64,000 bases of DNA from Streptomyces filamentosus (GTDB taxonomy: Bacteria; Actinomycetota; Actinomycetes; Streptomycetales; Streptomycetaceae): positions 806,001 through 870,000 of the forward strand of contig NZ_BNBE01000004.1 of the NCBI RefSeq assembly GCF_014654895.1, in the 5' to 3' direction. The translations under genes were made by a program, and so were the position numbers. Below the pieces are notes generated by a model. The model did no database searches and was not told the origin of the DNA. It saw only the letters and a list, made by a program, of their open reading frames with translations. Numbering within the stretch: position 1 is the first letter of the stretch; each line of letters opens with the position of its first letter. Shown one piece after another: positions 8,680 to 15,735 of the stretch.

Positions 8680-9105
8680 ATGCCCCAGCCCCCCGTCGCA
8701 CCGCTCCCCGCGCCGCGCGGTCTCGTCAAGCCGATGGCGATGGACCTGTTCACCGCGGACGTGGCGGTGCGGATCGACACCACCGTCGGCTACGACTCCC
8801 GCGACCCCCACGCCCTGAGCATCGCCTTCCACCTCCTCGGCGAGGAGCCGGTGGTGTGGCGGATCGACCGCGAGATGCTCCTCGCCGGATCCCTCGGCCC
8901 CACCGGCGACGGCGAGGTCCACGTCCGCCCCACCCCCGACGGCGGGCTCCTGCTCCGGCTGGGGCCGGCGGCGCAGTGCGCCGTGGTCCGCTGCGAACAG
9001 GAGGCGATCGGCCGCTTCGTGCGCGAGACCTTCGTCCTGGTGCCGCAGGGCACGGAGGAACGCCACCTCGACTGGGGCCCGCTGCTCGCCTCCCTGGGGC
9101 ACTGA
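8680..9105 (+). CDS. SsgA-like sporulation and cell-division regulator
   Basis: A 141-residue member of the SsgA-like protein family, found only in sporulating actinomycetes. Family features visible are 'VRIDTTVGYDSRDPHALSIAFHL' in the first half and 'VWRIDREMLLAGS' after it. Known members act in septum-site localisation and spore-wall assembly. The ATG has CCGGAGGACCTC directly upstream. It is expressed toward the convergent HATPase gene. Its position beside the sigma-factor block suggests, but does not prove, control by that sigma factor. Confidence 0.9.
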   Translation: MPQPPVAPLPAPRGLVKPMAMDLFTADVAVRIDTTVGYDSRDPHALSIAFHLLGEEPVVWRIDREMLLAGSLGPTGDGEVHVRPTPDGGLLLRLGPAAQCAVVRCEQEAIGRFVRETFVLVPQGTEERHLDWGPLLASLGH

Positions 9106-9127
9106 CGTGCGGCGGGAAGCGGGGCGC

Positions 9128-9550
9128 TCAGCCGGGACGGCCGGGGTCGGCCGGACGGAAGCAGGCCGTGACGTCCTTGCCCCGCGGGCAGGGGCGGGTC
9201 CGCACGTCGTCGGCGAGGGCGTCGACCAGGAGCAGTCCGCGCCCGCCCAGCGCGCCGTCGTCCGGGCTGCGCTGCTCGGGCACCTTCGGGGAGGCGTCGT
9301 GCACGGTGACGTGCAGGCACTCCTCGTCCCAGGTGAGGATCAGCTGCGCGTCGCTGCGGGCGTGCACGTGGGCGTTGGTGACGAGTTCGGAGACCGCCAG
9401 CACGACGGAGTCCGCCACGGCGGGGGTGGTACGGTCCCATCCGAGCGCCGTCAGGTGCTCGCGCGTCCAGTCGCGGGCCGTCTTCACGCTGCTGCCCATC
9501 GGCAGCGAGCGTGCCCAGCCCACGGCCCTCATCGAGGGATCCTGTGTCAT
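9128..9550 (-). CDS. ATP-binding anti-sigma-type regulator
   Basis: A 140-residue GHKL ATPase. The N-box 'VVLAVSELVTNAHVHA' (about 47-62) and the G-box-like 'GALGGRGLLLVDALAD' are clear. An AGGAGG lies just upstream of the ATG. It is divergent from the sigma-factor gene at 9721, with 170 bases of shared promoter region, so it is a good candidate anti-sigma factor for it. This is inferred from position; RsbW-like proteins in Streptomyces often have several partners. Confidence 0.88.
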   Translation of the reverse strand: MTQDPSMRAVGWARSLPMGSSVKTARDWTREHLTALGWDRTTPAVADSVVLAVSELVTNAHVHARSDAQLILTWDEECLHVTVHDASPKVPEQRSPDDGALGGRGLLLVDALADDVRTRPCPRGKDVTACFRPADPGRPG

Positions 9551-9638
9551 TGCTCTCCTCCTGAGGTTCGGTCAGGGACTCCGTCTGCCCCCGGCACGAC
9601 GGGAGAAAACCGACCGGAAACTCATGCGGATCCGACAG

Positions 9639-9663
9639 GTCTGAACGCGAGAAGTCGGGGTAG
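9639..9663 (+). promoter_or_regulatory. SigB-like promoter candidate for the sigma gene
   Basis: GTCT (9639-9642), 15 bases, then GGGTAG (9658-9663). The Streptomyces SigB-class consensus is GNNT-N14-16-GGGTAC/T, so only the last base deviates. It lies 57 bases upstream of the sigma-factor start and would make that gene autoregulated. Confidence 0.4.
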
Positions 9664-9720
9664 GCGGCCAGTCTCGGGCCACGCGCGCCCGACGAGGAAA
9701 ACACGTGAAAGGGGACAGGT

Positions 9721-10578
9721 GTGACGGTCACCACGATGTCGAAGGCGGGACTCGGGTCCGGGACGCGGACGCTGCCGGAGATCCCGGACACGTCGGCGGT
9801 CGCGCCCAGGGACGCGAGGGCCCTGTCGAAGGTCTTCTTCAAGGAGCTCGCGACGCTGGAGGAGGGGACGCACGAGTACCAGTACGCGCGGAACACCCTC
9901 ATCGAGATGAACATGAGCCTGGTCCGCTACGCCGCGGGGCGCTTCCGGCACCGTGCCGACGAGATGGAGGACATCGTCCAGGTCGGCATGATCGGCCTGA
10001 TCAAGGCGATCGACCGGTTCGAGCTGTCGCGCGAGGTCGAGTTCACCACCTTCGCCGTCCCCTACATCGTCGGCGAGATCAAGCGGTTCTTCCGGGACAC
10101 CTCCTGGGCGGTGCACGTTCCCCGCAGGCTCCAGGAGGCGCGCGTGGAGCTGGCCAAGGCGACCGAGGAGCTCAGCACCCGCCTGGGGCGGACGCCGACG
10201 GTCAAGGAGCTGGCCGAGCTGATGAGCCTCAGCGAGGAGGAGGTCACCGAGGCCCGGCTGGCCTCCAACGGCTACAACTCCTCGTCGCTCGACGCCGCCC
10301 TCAGCGGCGAGGACGAGGACAACGACGCCTCGCTGGCCGACTTCATCGGGACCGAGGACCCCGCCATGGAGCTGGTGGAGGACTTCCACTCGCTGGCCCC
10401 GCTCATCGCCGACCTCGACGAGCGCGACCGCCGGATCATCCACATGCGGTTCGTCGAGGAACTGACCCAGGCTCAGATCGGCGAGCGGCTGGGCTGCTCG
10501 CAGATGCACGTCTCGCGGCTCCTCTCGCGCACCGTGAAGCGGCTGCGCGAGGGCCTGCTGGGCGCCGGCGTCGACTGA
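9721..10578 (+). CDS. SigB/SigF/SigG-family RNA polymerase sigma factor
   Basis: A 285-residue group 3 sigma factor. Region 2 is seen in 'DEMEDIVQVGMIGLIKAIDRF' and 'FTTFAVPYIVGEIKRFFRD', region 3 around 'LGRTPTVKELAELM', and region 4 in 'LTQAQIGERLGCSQMHVSRLL' with its helix-turn-helix. In Streptomyces this family controls osmotic, oxidative and sporulation genes through anti-sigma ATPases and STAS antagonists, all of which are encoded just upstream. The GTG at 9721 follows AAAGGGGACAGGT. Two strong hairpins follow the gene. It is the natural output of the signalling block. Confidence 0.94.
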   Translation: MTVTTMSKAGLGSGTRTLPEIPDTSAVAPRDARALSKVFFKELATLEEGTHEYQYARNTLIEMNMSLVRYAAGRFRHRADEMEDIVQVGMIGLIKAIDRFELSREVEFTTFAVPYIVGEIKRFFRDTSWAVHVPRRLQEARVELAKATEELSTRLGRTPTVKELAELMSLSEEEVTEARLASNGYNSSSLDAALSGEDEDNDASLADFIGTEDPAMELVEDFHSLAPLIADLDERDRRIIHMRFVEELTQAQIGERLGCSQMHVSRLLSRTVKRLREGLLGAGVD

Positions 10579-10592
10579 TCCGGCCGCTCCGG

Positions 10593-10648
10593 ACGGCTCC
10601 GGGGTTCCCGCACCGGACACGCCTCCGGTGCGGGAACCCCGGAGCCGT
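10593..10648. terminator. Perfect 24-bp hairpin after the sigma gene
   Basis: The 24 bases at 10593-10616 are the exact reverse complement of 10625-10648, with an 8-base loop. The stem starts 15 bases after the sigma-factor stop codon. It is long even for Streptomyces and should stop transcription from both sides. Confidence 0.9.
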
Positions 10649-10667
10649 TCTCGTGCGTGCGGATGCC

Positions 10668-10711
10668 GGCCCCGGTCCGCGGTCCTCCCGGGAGGGCCGC
10701 GGACCGGGGCC
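10668..10711. terminator. Second perfect 15-bp hairpin before the convergent gene
   Basis: GGCCCCGGTCCGCGG (10668-10682) pairs perfectly with CCGCGGACCGGGGCC (10697-10711). The 14-base spacer contains a smaller CTCCCGGGAG palindrome. It touches the stop of the convergent gene at 10713, so it probably ends that transcript. Confidence 0.8.
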
Positions 10712-10712
10712 T

Positions 10713-11156
10713 TCAGGCGTCGTCCTGCGGAGCCGGGGCGGGGCCGGGGCCGCCGGGGGTGCGGCGCTCCCTCTGGAGCCGGGCCTCGAAGCGGTGCTCC
10801 CGGCCGCCGGACAGGGCCGCGACCGCGGCGCGCTCCAGGCTCCGGAACGGCTCGTAGTAGGTCTCGTTGTAGGAGTCGACGATCTGGTACGTCCAGTGGC
10901 CCGGCATGACGTCGCGTCCCAGGATCTCCTTCTCCACCCGCTCCGCCCAGGCGTGGTGCCCGGCCTCCGTGAGGAGCCGGACCGCCCGGTCGAGCTCGAA
11001 GTCCGCGGTGCCGGTCAGCTGGTGGAAACCGTACAGGTGGCCCCGGGCGCGCTCCGCGGTCTCCAGTGCCTTGGACAGCGAGCCCAGGGCCTCGACGGTG
11101 GTGGCGTCCGGGGCATCGGGGCCGGGGGCGGCCCGGTCGTCGTCGTGGGTGCTCAT
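10713..11156 (-). CDS. Conserved hypothetical protein
   Basis: A 147-residue soluble protein, rich in charged and aromatic residues through the middle ('GHWTYQIVDSYNETYYEPFRSLE', quoted in part: WTYQIVDSYNETYYEPF near 88-104). The first 20 and last 20 residues are low-complexity Pro/Asp/Ala. I do not recognise a domain. GGAG lies upstream of the ATG. It is 89 bases downstream of the DUF4230 gene on the same strand and may be cotranscribed with it; the paired terminator at its end marks the unit's 3' limit. Confidence 0.75.
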   Translation of the reverse strand: MSTHDDDRAAPGPDAPDATTVEALGSLSKALETAERARGHLYGFHQLTGTADFELDRAVRLLTEAGHHAWAERVEKEILGRDVMPGHWTYQIVDSYNETYYEPFRSLERAAVAALSGGREHRFEARLQRERRTPGGPGPAPAPQDDA

Positions 11157-11245
11157 GGGAGTCTCCTGCCCCGTCGGCGGACCGACATGGGGGTGTCGGT
11201 CCGCGTGTCCCCCGGAAGGATGACTTCGGGGCCGGTGGAACCGGG

Positions 11246-11929
11246 TCAGACGAAGGTCACGGTCACCCGTTCGAAGCCCAGGCCCCGCAGCAGTTCCCGC
11301 AGCATCGCGGCGGTGTTCCGTTCCGCCCGGGACGTCAGGTCGGAGGCGCGGGCCGCTTCGCCGATGCGCCGGGCGGCGAGGACGTGGACGGCCTGTTCGC
11401 TCGCGGGGTTGTCCGAGAAGAGGTCCCCGAGCCGGTCGAGCAGGCCGCGCTGCTTCGACACGGCGTACGACTTCTCCGGGTCGAGCGCGGGGTCGGCCAG
11501 CCGGGCGTGCGGCAGCCGGAGGGTGGCTTCGGTCCGGTCGGCGTCGACGGTCACGGCGCCGTCCCCGAGGCCGCCGAGGTCGACGTACGCGGCGACGCCG
11601 CCGGTCGCCACGTACAGGGTGCGGGTGCCCCGGATCGCGTCGGGCAGGAACCGCGCGTCGTGCTCCAGGTCGACCACCACCTGGTAGGTCCCCGCCGCCC
11701 CCTCGTACCGGCTCAGGTCCTGGACGGACTTCAGGACGGCGGGACCGGAGCGGTCCCGCGCCTCCGTCCCGAAGACGTCCAGGCCGGGGAGCCGGAGGAA
11801 CTGCCCGATCAGCATGAGGGCGACGGCGAGCACCAGCAGCACGCCGGCGACGACGCGCCACCGCCCTCGGAGGCGCTGCCGCGAACGGCGGTCCGGTGCG
11901 GGGCGGTTGTCCGTTTCTTCTTCTCTCAT
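11246..11929 (-). CDS. DUF4230 single-pass membrane protein
   Basis: A 227-residue protein with a basic cytoplasmic N-terminus, one transmembrane helix (about 27-46, VVAGVLLVLAVALMLIGQFL) and an extracytoplasmic domain matching DUF4230 in layout: a repeated mixed strand pattern with 'VLKSVQDLSRYEGAAGTYQVV' and 'VTVDADRTEATLRLPHARL'. The function of DUF4230 is unknown. The divergent neighbour is a VanZ-like gene. A weak purine-rich sequence (AGAAGAAGA) lies inside the 5' end rather than before it, so the start is moderately certain. Confidence 0.8.
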   Translation of the reverse strand: MREEETDNRPAPDRRSRQRLRGRWRVVAGVLLVLAVALMLIGQFLRLPGLDVFGTEARDRSGPAVLKSVQDLSRYEGAAGTYQVVVDLEHDARFLPDAIRGTRTLYVATGGVAAYVDLGGLGDGAVTVDADRTEATLRLPHARLADPALDPEKSYAVSKQRGLLDRLGDLFSDNPASEQAVHVLAARRIGEAARASDLTSRAERNTAAMLRELLRGLGFERVTVTFV

Positions 11930-12109
11930 GGAAGCCGGTTTCCCGAGTCCGCCGCGCGCACACTCAACTCCCCCTCAAATGCGCTCAGTTGTGGCGCCAG
12001 GGAAGGTTGTTGCGGAGGTGGGGGCCCTCGGGGGCCGCGGCGCATGCCGCTCCCGGGCGCGGGTACGCGGGGTTCGATCGCACGAGGACGTCCAGGGGAG
12101 GAGAAGGCC

Positions 12110-12775
12110 ATGTTCGGCCGAAGGATTCGGGGAAGAGCGCAGAAGGAACGGGACGGCGTCGGCGGGGACGGAGGCGCGGAGAGAGACGTGCGGCGCGTGG
12201 ACGACGCGGCGCGGGCCGCCGGGAGCCCGGGGACGACGGACCCGGACACCGCCGCGCCCCCCGCCGGGGCCCCGGTCCGGCGCGGGCCGGGCCGCTTCGT
12301 GCGGGCGCTCGTCGCCCTCGTCGCCCTCGCCGGCATGGTGGTGTTCGCCGTGGTCCTGGCCCGGCTGACGCTGGAGGCCTCGCCGTCGTCCGTGTCCCTC
12401 ACCCACGACAACCTGACGCCCGGGCGCTCGATCGAGGCGTACCTCAGCCGGCCCGCCTTCGTGGACACCGTCAAGCAGCTCGGGGGCAACGTCCTCCTCG
12501 GCGTCCCCTTCGGGATCCTGCTGCCGCTGTTGTCCCGCAGGGCCCGCGGCTTCCTCCGGGTCGCGCTCCTCACCGCCGCCACCATGCTGTTCGTGGAACT
12601 GGTGCAGGGGGCGCTCGTGACGGGCCGCGCCTTCGACGTCGACGACGTCCTCCTCAACACGACGGGCGCGCTGCTCGGGTACGTGGTCGTCGGCCGGCGG
12701 CTGGGCCGGGCCGTGCACCCCCGCACCCGTCCCCGCTGGTGGCGGCGTCGGCGTCCGGCCGGCACCTCGGCGTGA
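12110..12775 (+). CDS. VanZ-like membrane protein
   Basis: A 221-residue protein. The first 60 residues are charged and disordered; three or four transmembrane segments follow. The VanZ hallmark is visible as 'NVLLGVPFGILLPLL' and then 'FVELVQ...GRAFDVDDVLLNTTGALLGY'. VanZ relatives affect lipid-II or envelope antibiotic sensitivity, but most have no assigned role. GGGGAGGAGAAGGCC stands directly before the ATG. The stop overlaps a possible GTG start (12772) of the YihY gene, so the two are coupled. Confidence 0.85.
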   Translation: MFGRRIRGRAQKERDGVGGDGGAERDVRRVDDAARAAGSPGTTDPDTAAPPAGAPVRRGPGRFVRALVALVALAGMVVFAVVLARLTLEASPSSVSLTHDNLTPGRSIEAYLSRPAFVDTVKQLGGNVLLGVPFGILLPLLSRRARGFLRVALLTAATMLFVELVQGALVTGRAFDVDDVLLNTTGALLGYVVVGRRLGRAVHPRTRPRWWRRRRPAGTSA

Positions 12776-12798
12776 CGGCCGGGACAAAGGACGCCGAC

Positions 12799-13920
12799 AT
12801 GGGACCGTCCGGGGCGGGTAACCGCCGGGACATGGCCGAAAGCAGCGTCCCCGGACACCGGATCACCGAACCCCCGACCCCGAGCCCCGACCCCGACCCG
12901 TCCGGCGCCGAGGGCGCCGGACCGGGCGCCGCCGTCGAGGAGCGCGCCCCGGATTCGCCCGCCGACCTCCCCGCGTCCTCCTGGCTCGCGGTGCTGAAGG
13001 GGTCGGTGCGCGAGTTCACGGACGACGAGCTCATGGACCGCGCGGCGGCGCTGACGTACTACGGCGTCCTGTCGCTCTTCCCCGCACTGCTGGCCCTGGT
13101 CTCGCTGCTCGGGATCAGCGGACGGCGGACCACCGACCGGGTGACGGAAAGCCTGCGGGAGCTGGCACCGGGGCCCGCCCGCGACGTCCTGGAACAGGCC
13201 CTCCAGGCCCTGAGCGCCAACACCGGCACGGGCGCCCTGATGGCCGGGGTCGGGCTCCTGGTGGCGCTGTGGTCCTCGTCCGGCTACGTCGGCGCCTTCA
13301 TGCGCTCCGCGAACCGCGTCCACGACGTCCCCGAGGGCCGTCCCCTGTGGAAGCTGCTGCCGGTCCGGCTCGGCATGACGGCGGCGCTCATGGTGACGGC
13401 CGCGGCGGGCGCCCTGCTGCTCGTGCTCAGCGGAGACGCGGCGCGCCGGGCCGGGGACGCGCTGGGCGTCGGCGACACCGCCCTGGCCGTCTGGTCGGTG
13501 CTCCGCTGGCCCGCCCTCCTCCTGCTCGCCGTGGTCATGATCGCCCTGCTGTACTGGGGCAGCCCGAACGCCAAGGGCCGCGGATGGCGCTGGATCACCC
13601 CCGGCAGCGTGCTCGCCCTGCTGATCTGGGCGGCGGCCTCGGCGGGCTTCGCGGTGTACGTCTCCGCGTTCGCCTCGTACAACCGGGTCTACGGCACCAT
13701 GGCCGGCGTCGTCGTCTTCCTCGTCTGGCTGTGGATCGGCAACCTGGCCGTGCTGCTGGGGCTGGAGTTCGACGCCGAGCTGCTGCGGCGGCGCGCGGTG
13801 GCGGGCGGCATGCCGCCGGACCGGGAGCCGTACGTCAGGCCGCGCGACACCCGGGCGTGGAGCGAAGAGGAACGGCGCGAGGCGGGTCTGCCGGACACCG
13901 CGCGTCACCGCGGCGCCTGA
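12799..13920 (+). CDS. YihY/virulence factor BrkB family membrane protein
   Basis: A multi-pass inner-membrane protein of about 373 residues. A disordered acidic N-terminus is followed by the family core: 'DRAAALTYYGVLSLFPALLAL' near the start, 'LWSSSGYVGAFMRSANRVHDV' in the middle and 'FASYNRVYGTMAGVVVFLVWLW' near the end, with about six membrane helices. The family was once called ribonuclease BN by mistake; its function is unsettled. AAAGGA lies 7 bases before the chosen ATG at 12799. An in-frame GTG at 12772 overlaps the VanZ stop and is an alternative. Confidence 0.88.
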   Translation: MGPSGAGNRRDMAESSVPGHRITEPPTPSPDPDPSGAEGAGPGAAVEERAPDSPADLPASSWLAVLKGSVREFTDDELMDRAAALTYYGVLSLFPALLALVSLLGISGRRTTDRVTESLRELAPGPARDVLEQALQALSANTGTGALMAGVGLLVALWSSSGYVGAFMRSANRVHDVPEGRPLWKLLPVRLGMTAALMVTAAAGALLLVLSGDAARRAGDALGVGDTALAVWSVLRWPALLLLAVVMIALLYWGSPNAKGRGWRWITPGSVLALLIWAAASAGFAVYVSAFASYNRVYGTMAGVVVFLVWLWIGNLAVLLGLEFDAELLRRRAVAGGMPPDREPYVRPRDTRAWSEEERREAGLPDTARHRGA

Positions 13921-14044
13921 GGGGCGCGGCGGACACGACCGAGGGCACCGCGACCGCTGTGGCGACCCGCAGCGGCGGTGCCGAGAATGGAAGCACCGGA
14001 CCGCGTGCCGGACCGGTGCAGCACAGGGATTCAGGTGATCGCAG

Positions 14045-14878
14045 ATGTGTCGGTGGCTCGCGTACCGGGGGACCCCGGTGCTGCTCGAAACGCTCCTCTA
14101 CCAGCCCGCCCACTCCCTGATCGACCAGAGCCTGCACGCCAAGATGGGCGTGGAGACGACCAACGGCGACGGATTCGGCATCGGCTGGTACTCGGAGCAC
14201 ACCGACACCCCGGCGCTGCTGCGGGAGGTCGGGCCCGCGTGGAGCAACCGCAACCTGCGCGAGCTGGCGGGCCACGTCGCGTCCCCGCTCTTCTTCGCCC
14301 ACATCAGGGCGTCGACCGGGACCGCCGTGCAGCAGGCGAACTGCCACCCCTTCCGGCGCGGCCGGTGGATGTTCATGCACAACGGCGCCATCGCGGACTT
14401 CCCGCGGCTGCGCCGCGACCTGACCCTGCTCGTGGACCCCGCGCTCTACCCGGACATCGAGGGCACGACGGACTCCGAGGTGATGTTCCACCTGGCCCTC
14501 ACCTACGGTCTCGACGACGACCCGCCCGCGGCCGTCGCCAGGATGGCGGGCGTCGTGGAGCGGGTCGGTCGCGAGCACGGGGTGGAACACCCCCTCCAGA
14601 TGACGCTCGCCCTCACCGACGGCGAGCGCGTCTGGGTCTTCCGCTACTCCACCGCGCGGGCGTCCCGCTCGCTCTTCTACAGCAGCCGCGTCGACGCCCT
14701 GCGCCGCCTCCACCCCGACGTCGCGTTCCTGCGCGGCGTCTCGGAGGAGACCCGCCTCGTCGTCTCCGAGCCCCTGGGAGACCTCCCGGGCGCCTGGAAC
14801 GAGGTGCCGGAGAACAGCTACGGCGTCGTGCAGCCGGGCCAGGACGAACTCCACCGCTTCGCCCCGGCGGCGGTCTGA
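14045..14878 (+). CDS. Class II glutamine amidotransferase (YafJ/EgtC type)
   Basis: A 277-residue Ntn-hydrolase. The protein begins MCRWLAY, so Cys2 becomes the N-terminal nucleophile after Met removal. 'TNGDGFGIGWY', 'FFAHIRASTG' and 'NCHPF..GRWMFMHNGAI' are the glutaminase-site motifs. EgtC of ergothioneine synthesis belongs to this family, but no egtA, B, D or E gene is nearby, so the substrate here is open. It is a single-gene unit followed by a strong hairpin and a convergent transporter operon. Confidence 0.88.
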   Translation: MCRWLAYRGTPVLLETLLYQPAHSLIDQSLHAKMGVETTNGDGFGIGWYSEHTDTPALLREVGPAWSNRNLRELAGHVASPLFFAHIRASTGTAVQQANCHPFRRGRWMFMHNGAIADFPRLRRDLTLLVDPALYPDIEGTTDSEVMFHLALTYGLDDDPPAAVARMAGVVERVGREHGVEHPLQMTLALTDGERVWVFRYSTARASRSLFYSSRVDALRRLHPDVAFLRGVSEETRLVVSEPLGDLPGAWNEVPENSYGVVQPGQDELHRFAPAAV

Positions 14879-14943
14879 CCACGGGGCCGGCGGCCGCTCC
14901 CGCCGTCCGGAGGACGCCGGGAGGGTGCCTCCCCGGCGACGCA

Positions 14944-14986
14944 CCGGGCCCGGACCCCGCGGGTGTCGCCCGGGGTCCGGGCCCGG
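14944..14986. terminator. Perfect 16-bp hairpin between convergent units
   Basis: CCGGGCCCGGACCCCG (14944-14959) pairs exactly with CGGGGTCCGGGCCCGG (14971-14986) across an 11-base loop. It lies between the amidotransferase gene and the 3' end of the Pst-like operon and can serve both. Confidence 0.85.
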
Positions 14987-15000
14987 ATCCGGGTGGACGG

Positions 15001-15735
15001 TCAGACGCCGGCCGGGGCGGGCTCCGAGGGCTTCGGGAGGTCGATGCGGACCGTCCGGTCGCAGAGGCGCTCCACCTGGGCGGGGTCGTGGGAGACGAGG
15101 AGGACCGTGCGGTTGCCGCGGAGGGCGGCGACGGACTCCTCGACCGTGTCGCGGCTGCGTTCGTCCAGGGCGCTGGTCGGTTCGTCCAGCAGCAGGGCGG
15201 CCGGTTCGAGGGCCAGGGCCCTGGCCAGGCAGAGGCGCTGGCGCTGGCCGTTGGAGAGGGTCTGGGCCGGGGTGTCCAGGCGGGTGGCGACCTCGTCCCA
15301 GAGGCCCGCCTCGCGCAGGGCCCGCTCGGCCCGGTCGCGCAGCTCGGCCTTGGGGGCGCGCATCAGGTGGCGGAGTCCGAAGAGGGCGTTCTCCAGGACG
15401 CTGCCGCCGAAGACCACCGGGGTCTGCGGCACCAGGACGACCGTGCTGCGCAGGGCTGCGTCGCCCTTGCCGTACCGGACGGGGCGGCCGAGCACGTCGA
15501 TCTCGCCCTGCCGGCGGAGCCCGTGGGGCAGCAGGTCGACGAGGGCGCGGAGCACGGTGGACTTGCCGGCGCCGGAGGGGCCGCACAGGCCGGTGGTGGA
15601 TCCGGCGGCGAGTTCGAAGCTGACGGGTCCGACCAGCCTCTTGGCCCCGTCGAGGATCTGGAGCCCGCGGACGGCGATGACGCTTCCGCCGCCCGCGGGG
15701 TCCTCGGGCACGGGGCCGGGGGTCACGTCGTCCAT
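15001..15735 (-). CDS. ABC transporter ATPase of the Pst-like system
   Basis: A 244-residue ABC ATPase. Walker A is GPSGAGKST, the Q-loop 'VLVPQTPVVF', the signature LSNGQ instead of LSGGQ, Walker B 'ALLLDEPTSALD', and the H-loop 'LLVSHD'. It is clearly divergent from housekeeping PstB, which has long conserved stretches absent here. An AAGGAG precedes the ATG, and the gene overlaps the 3' end of the fused permease gene by 13 bases. It should energise that permease. Whether the cargo is phosphate, arsenate or both is not settled by sequence. Confidence 0.88.
   Translation of the reverse strand: MDDVTPGPVPEDPAGGGSVIAVRGLQILDGAKRLVGPVSFELAAGSTTGLCGPSGAGKSTVLRALVDLLPHGLRRQGEIDVLGRPVRYGKGDAALRSTVVLVPQTPVVFGGSVLENALFGLRHLMRAPKAELRDRAERALREAGLWDEVATRLDTPAQTLSNGQRQRLCLARALALEPAALLLDEPTSALDERSRDTVEESVAALRGNRTVLLVSHDPAQVERLCDRTVRIDLPKPSEPAPAGV

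Noticed and set aside
11926..13908. Long minus-strand frame opposite VanZ and YihY genes
   Set aside because: Composition is that of a shadow frame, and the plus strand has clear membrane-protein families.
14045..14878. EgtC of ergothioneine synthesis
   Set aside because: The fold fits, but no other egt gene is in the neighbourhood.
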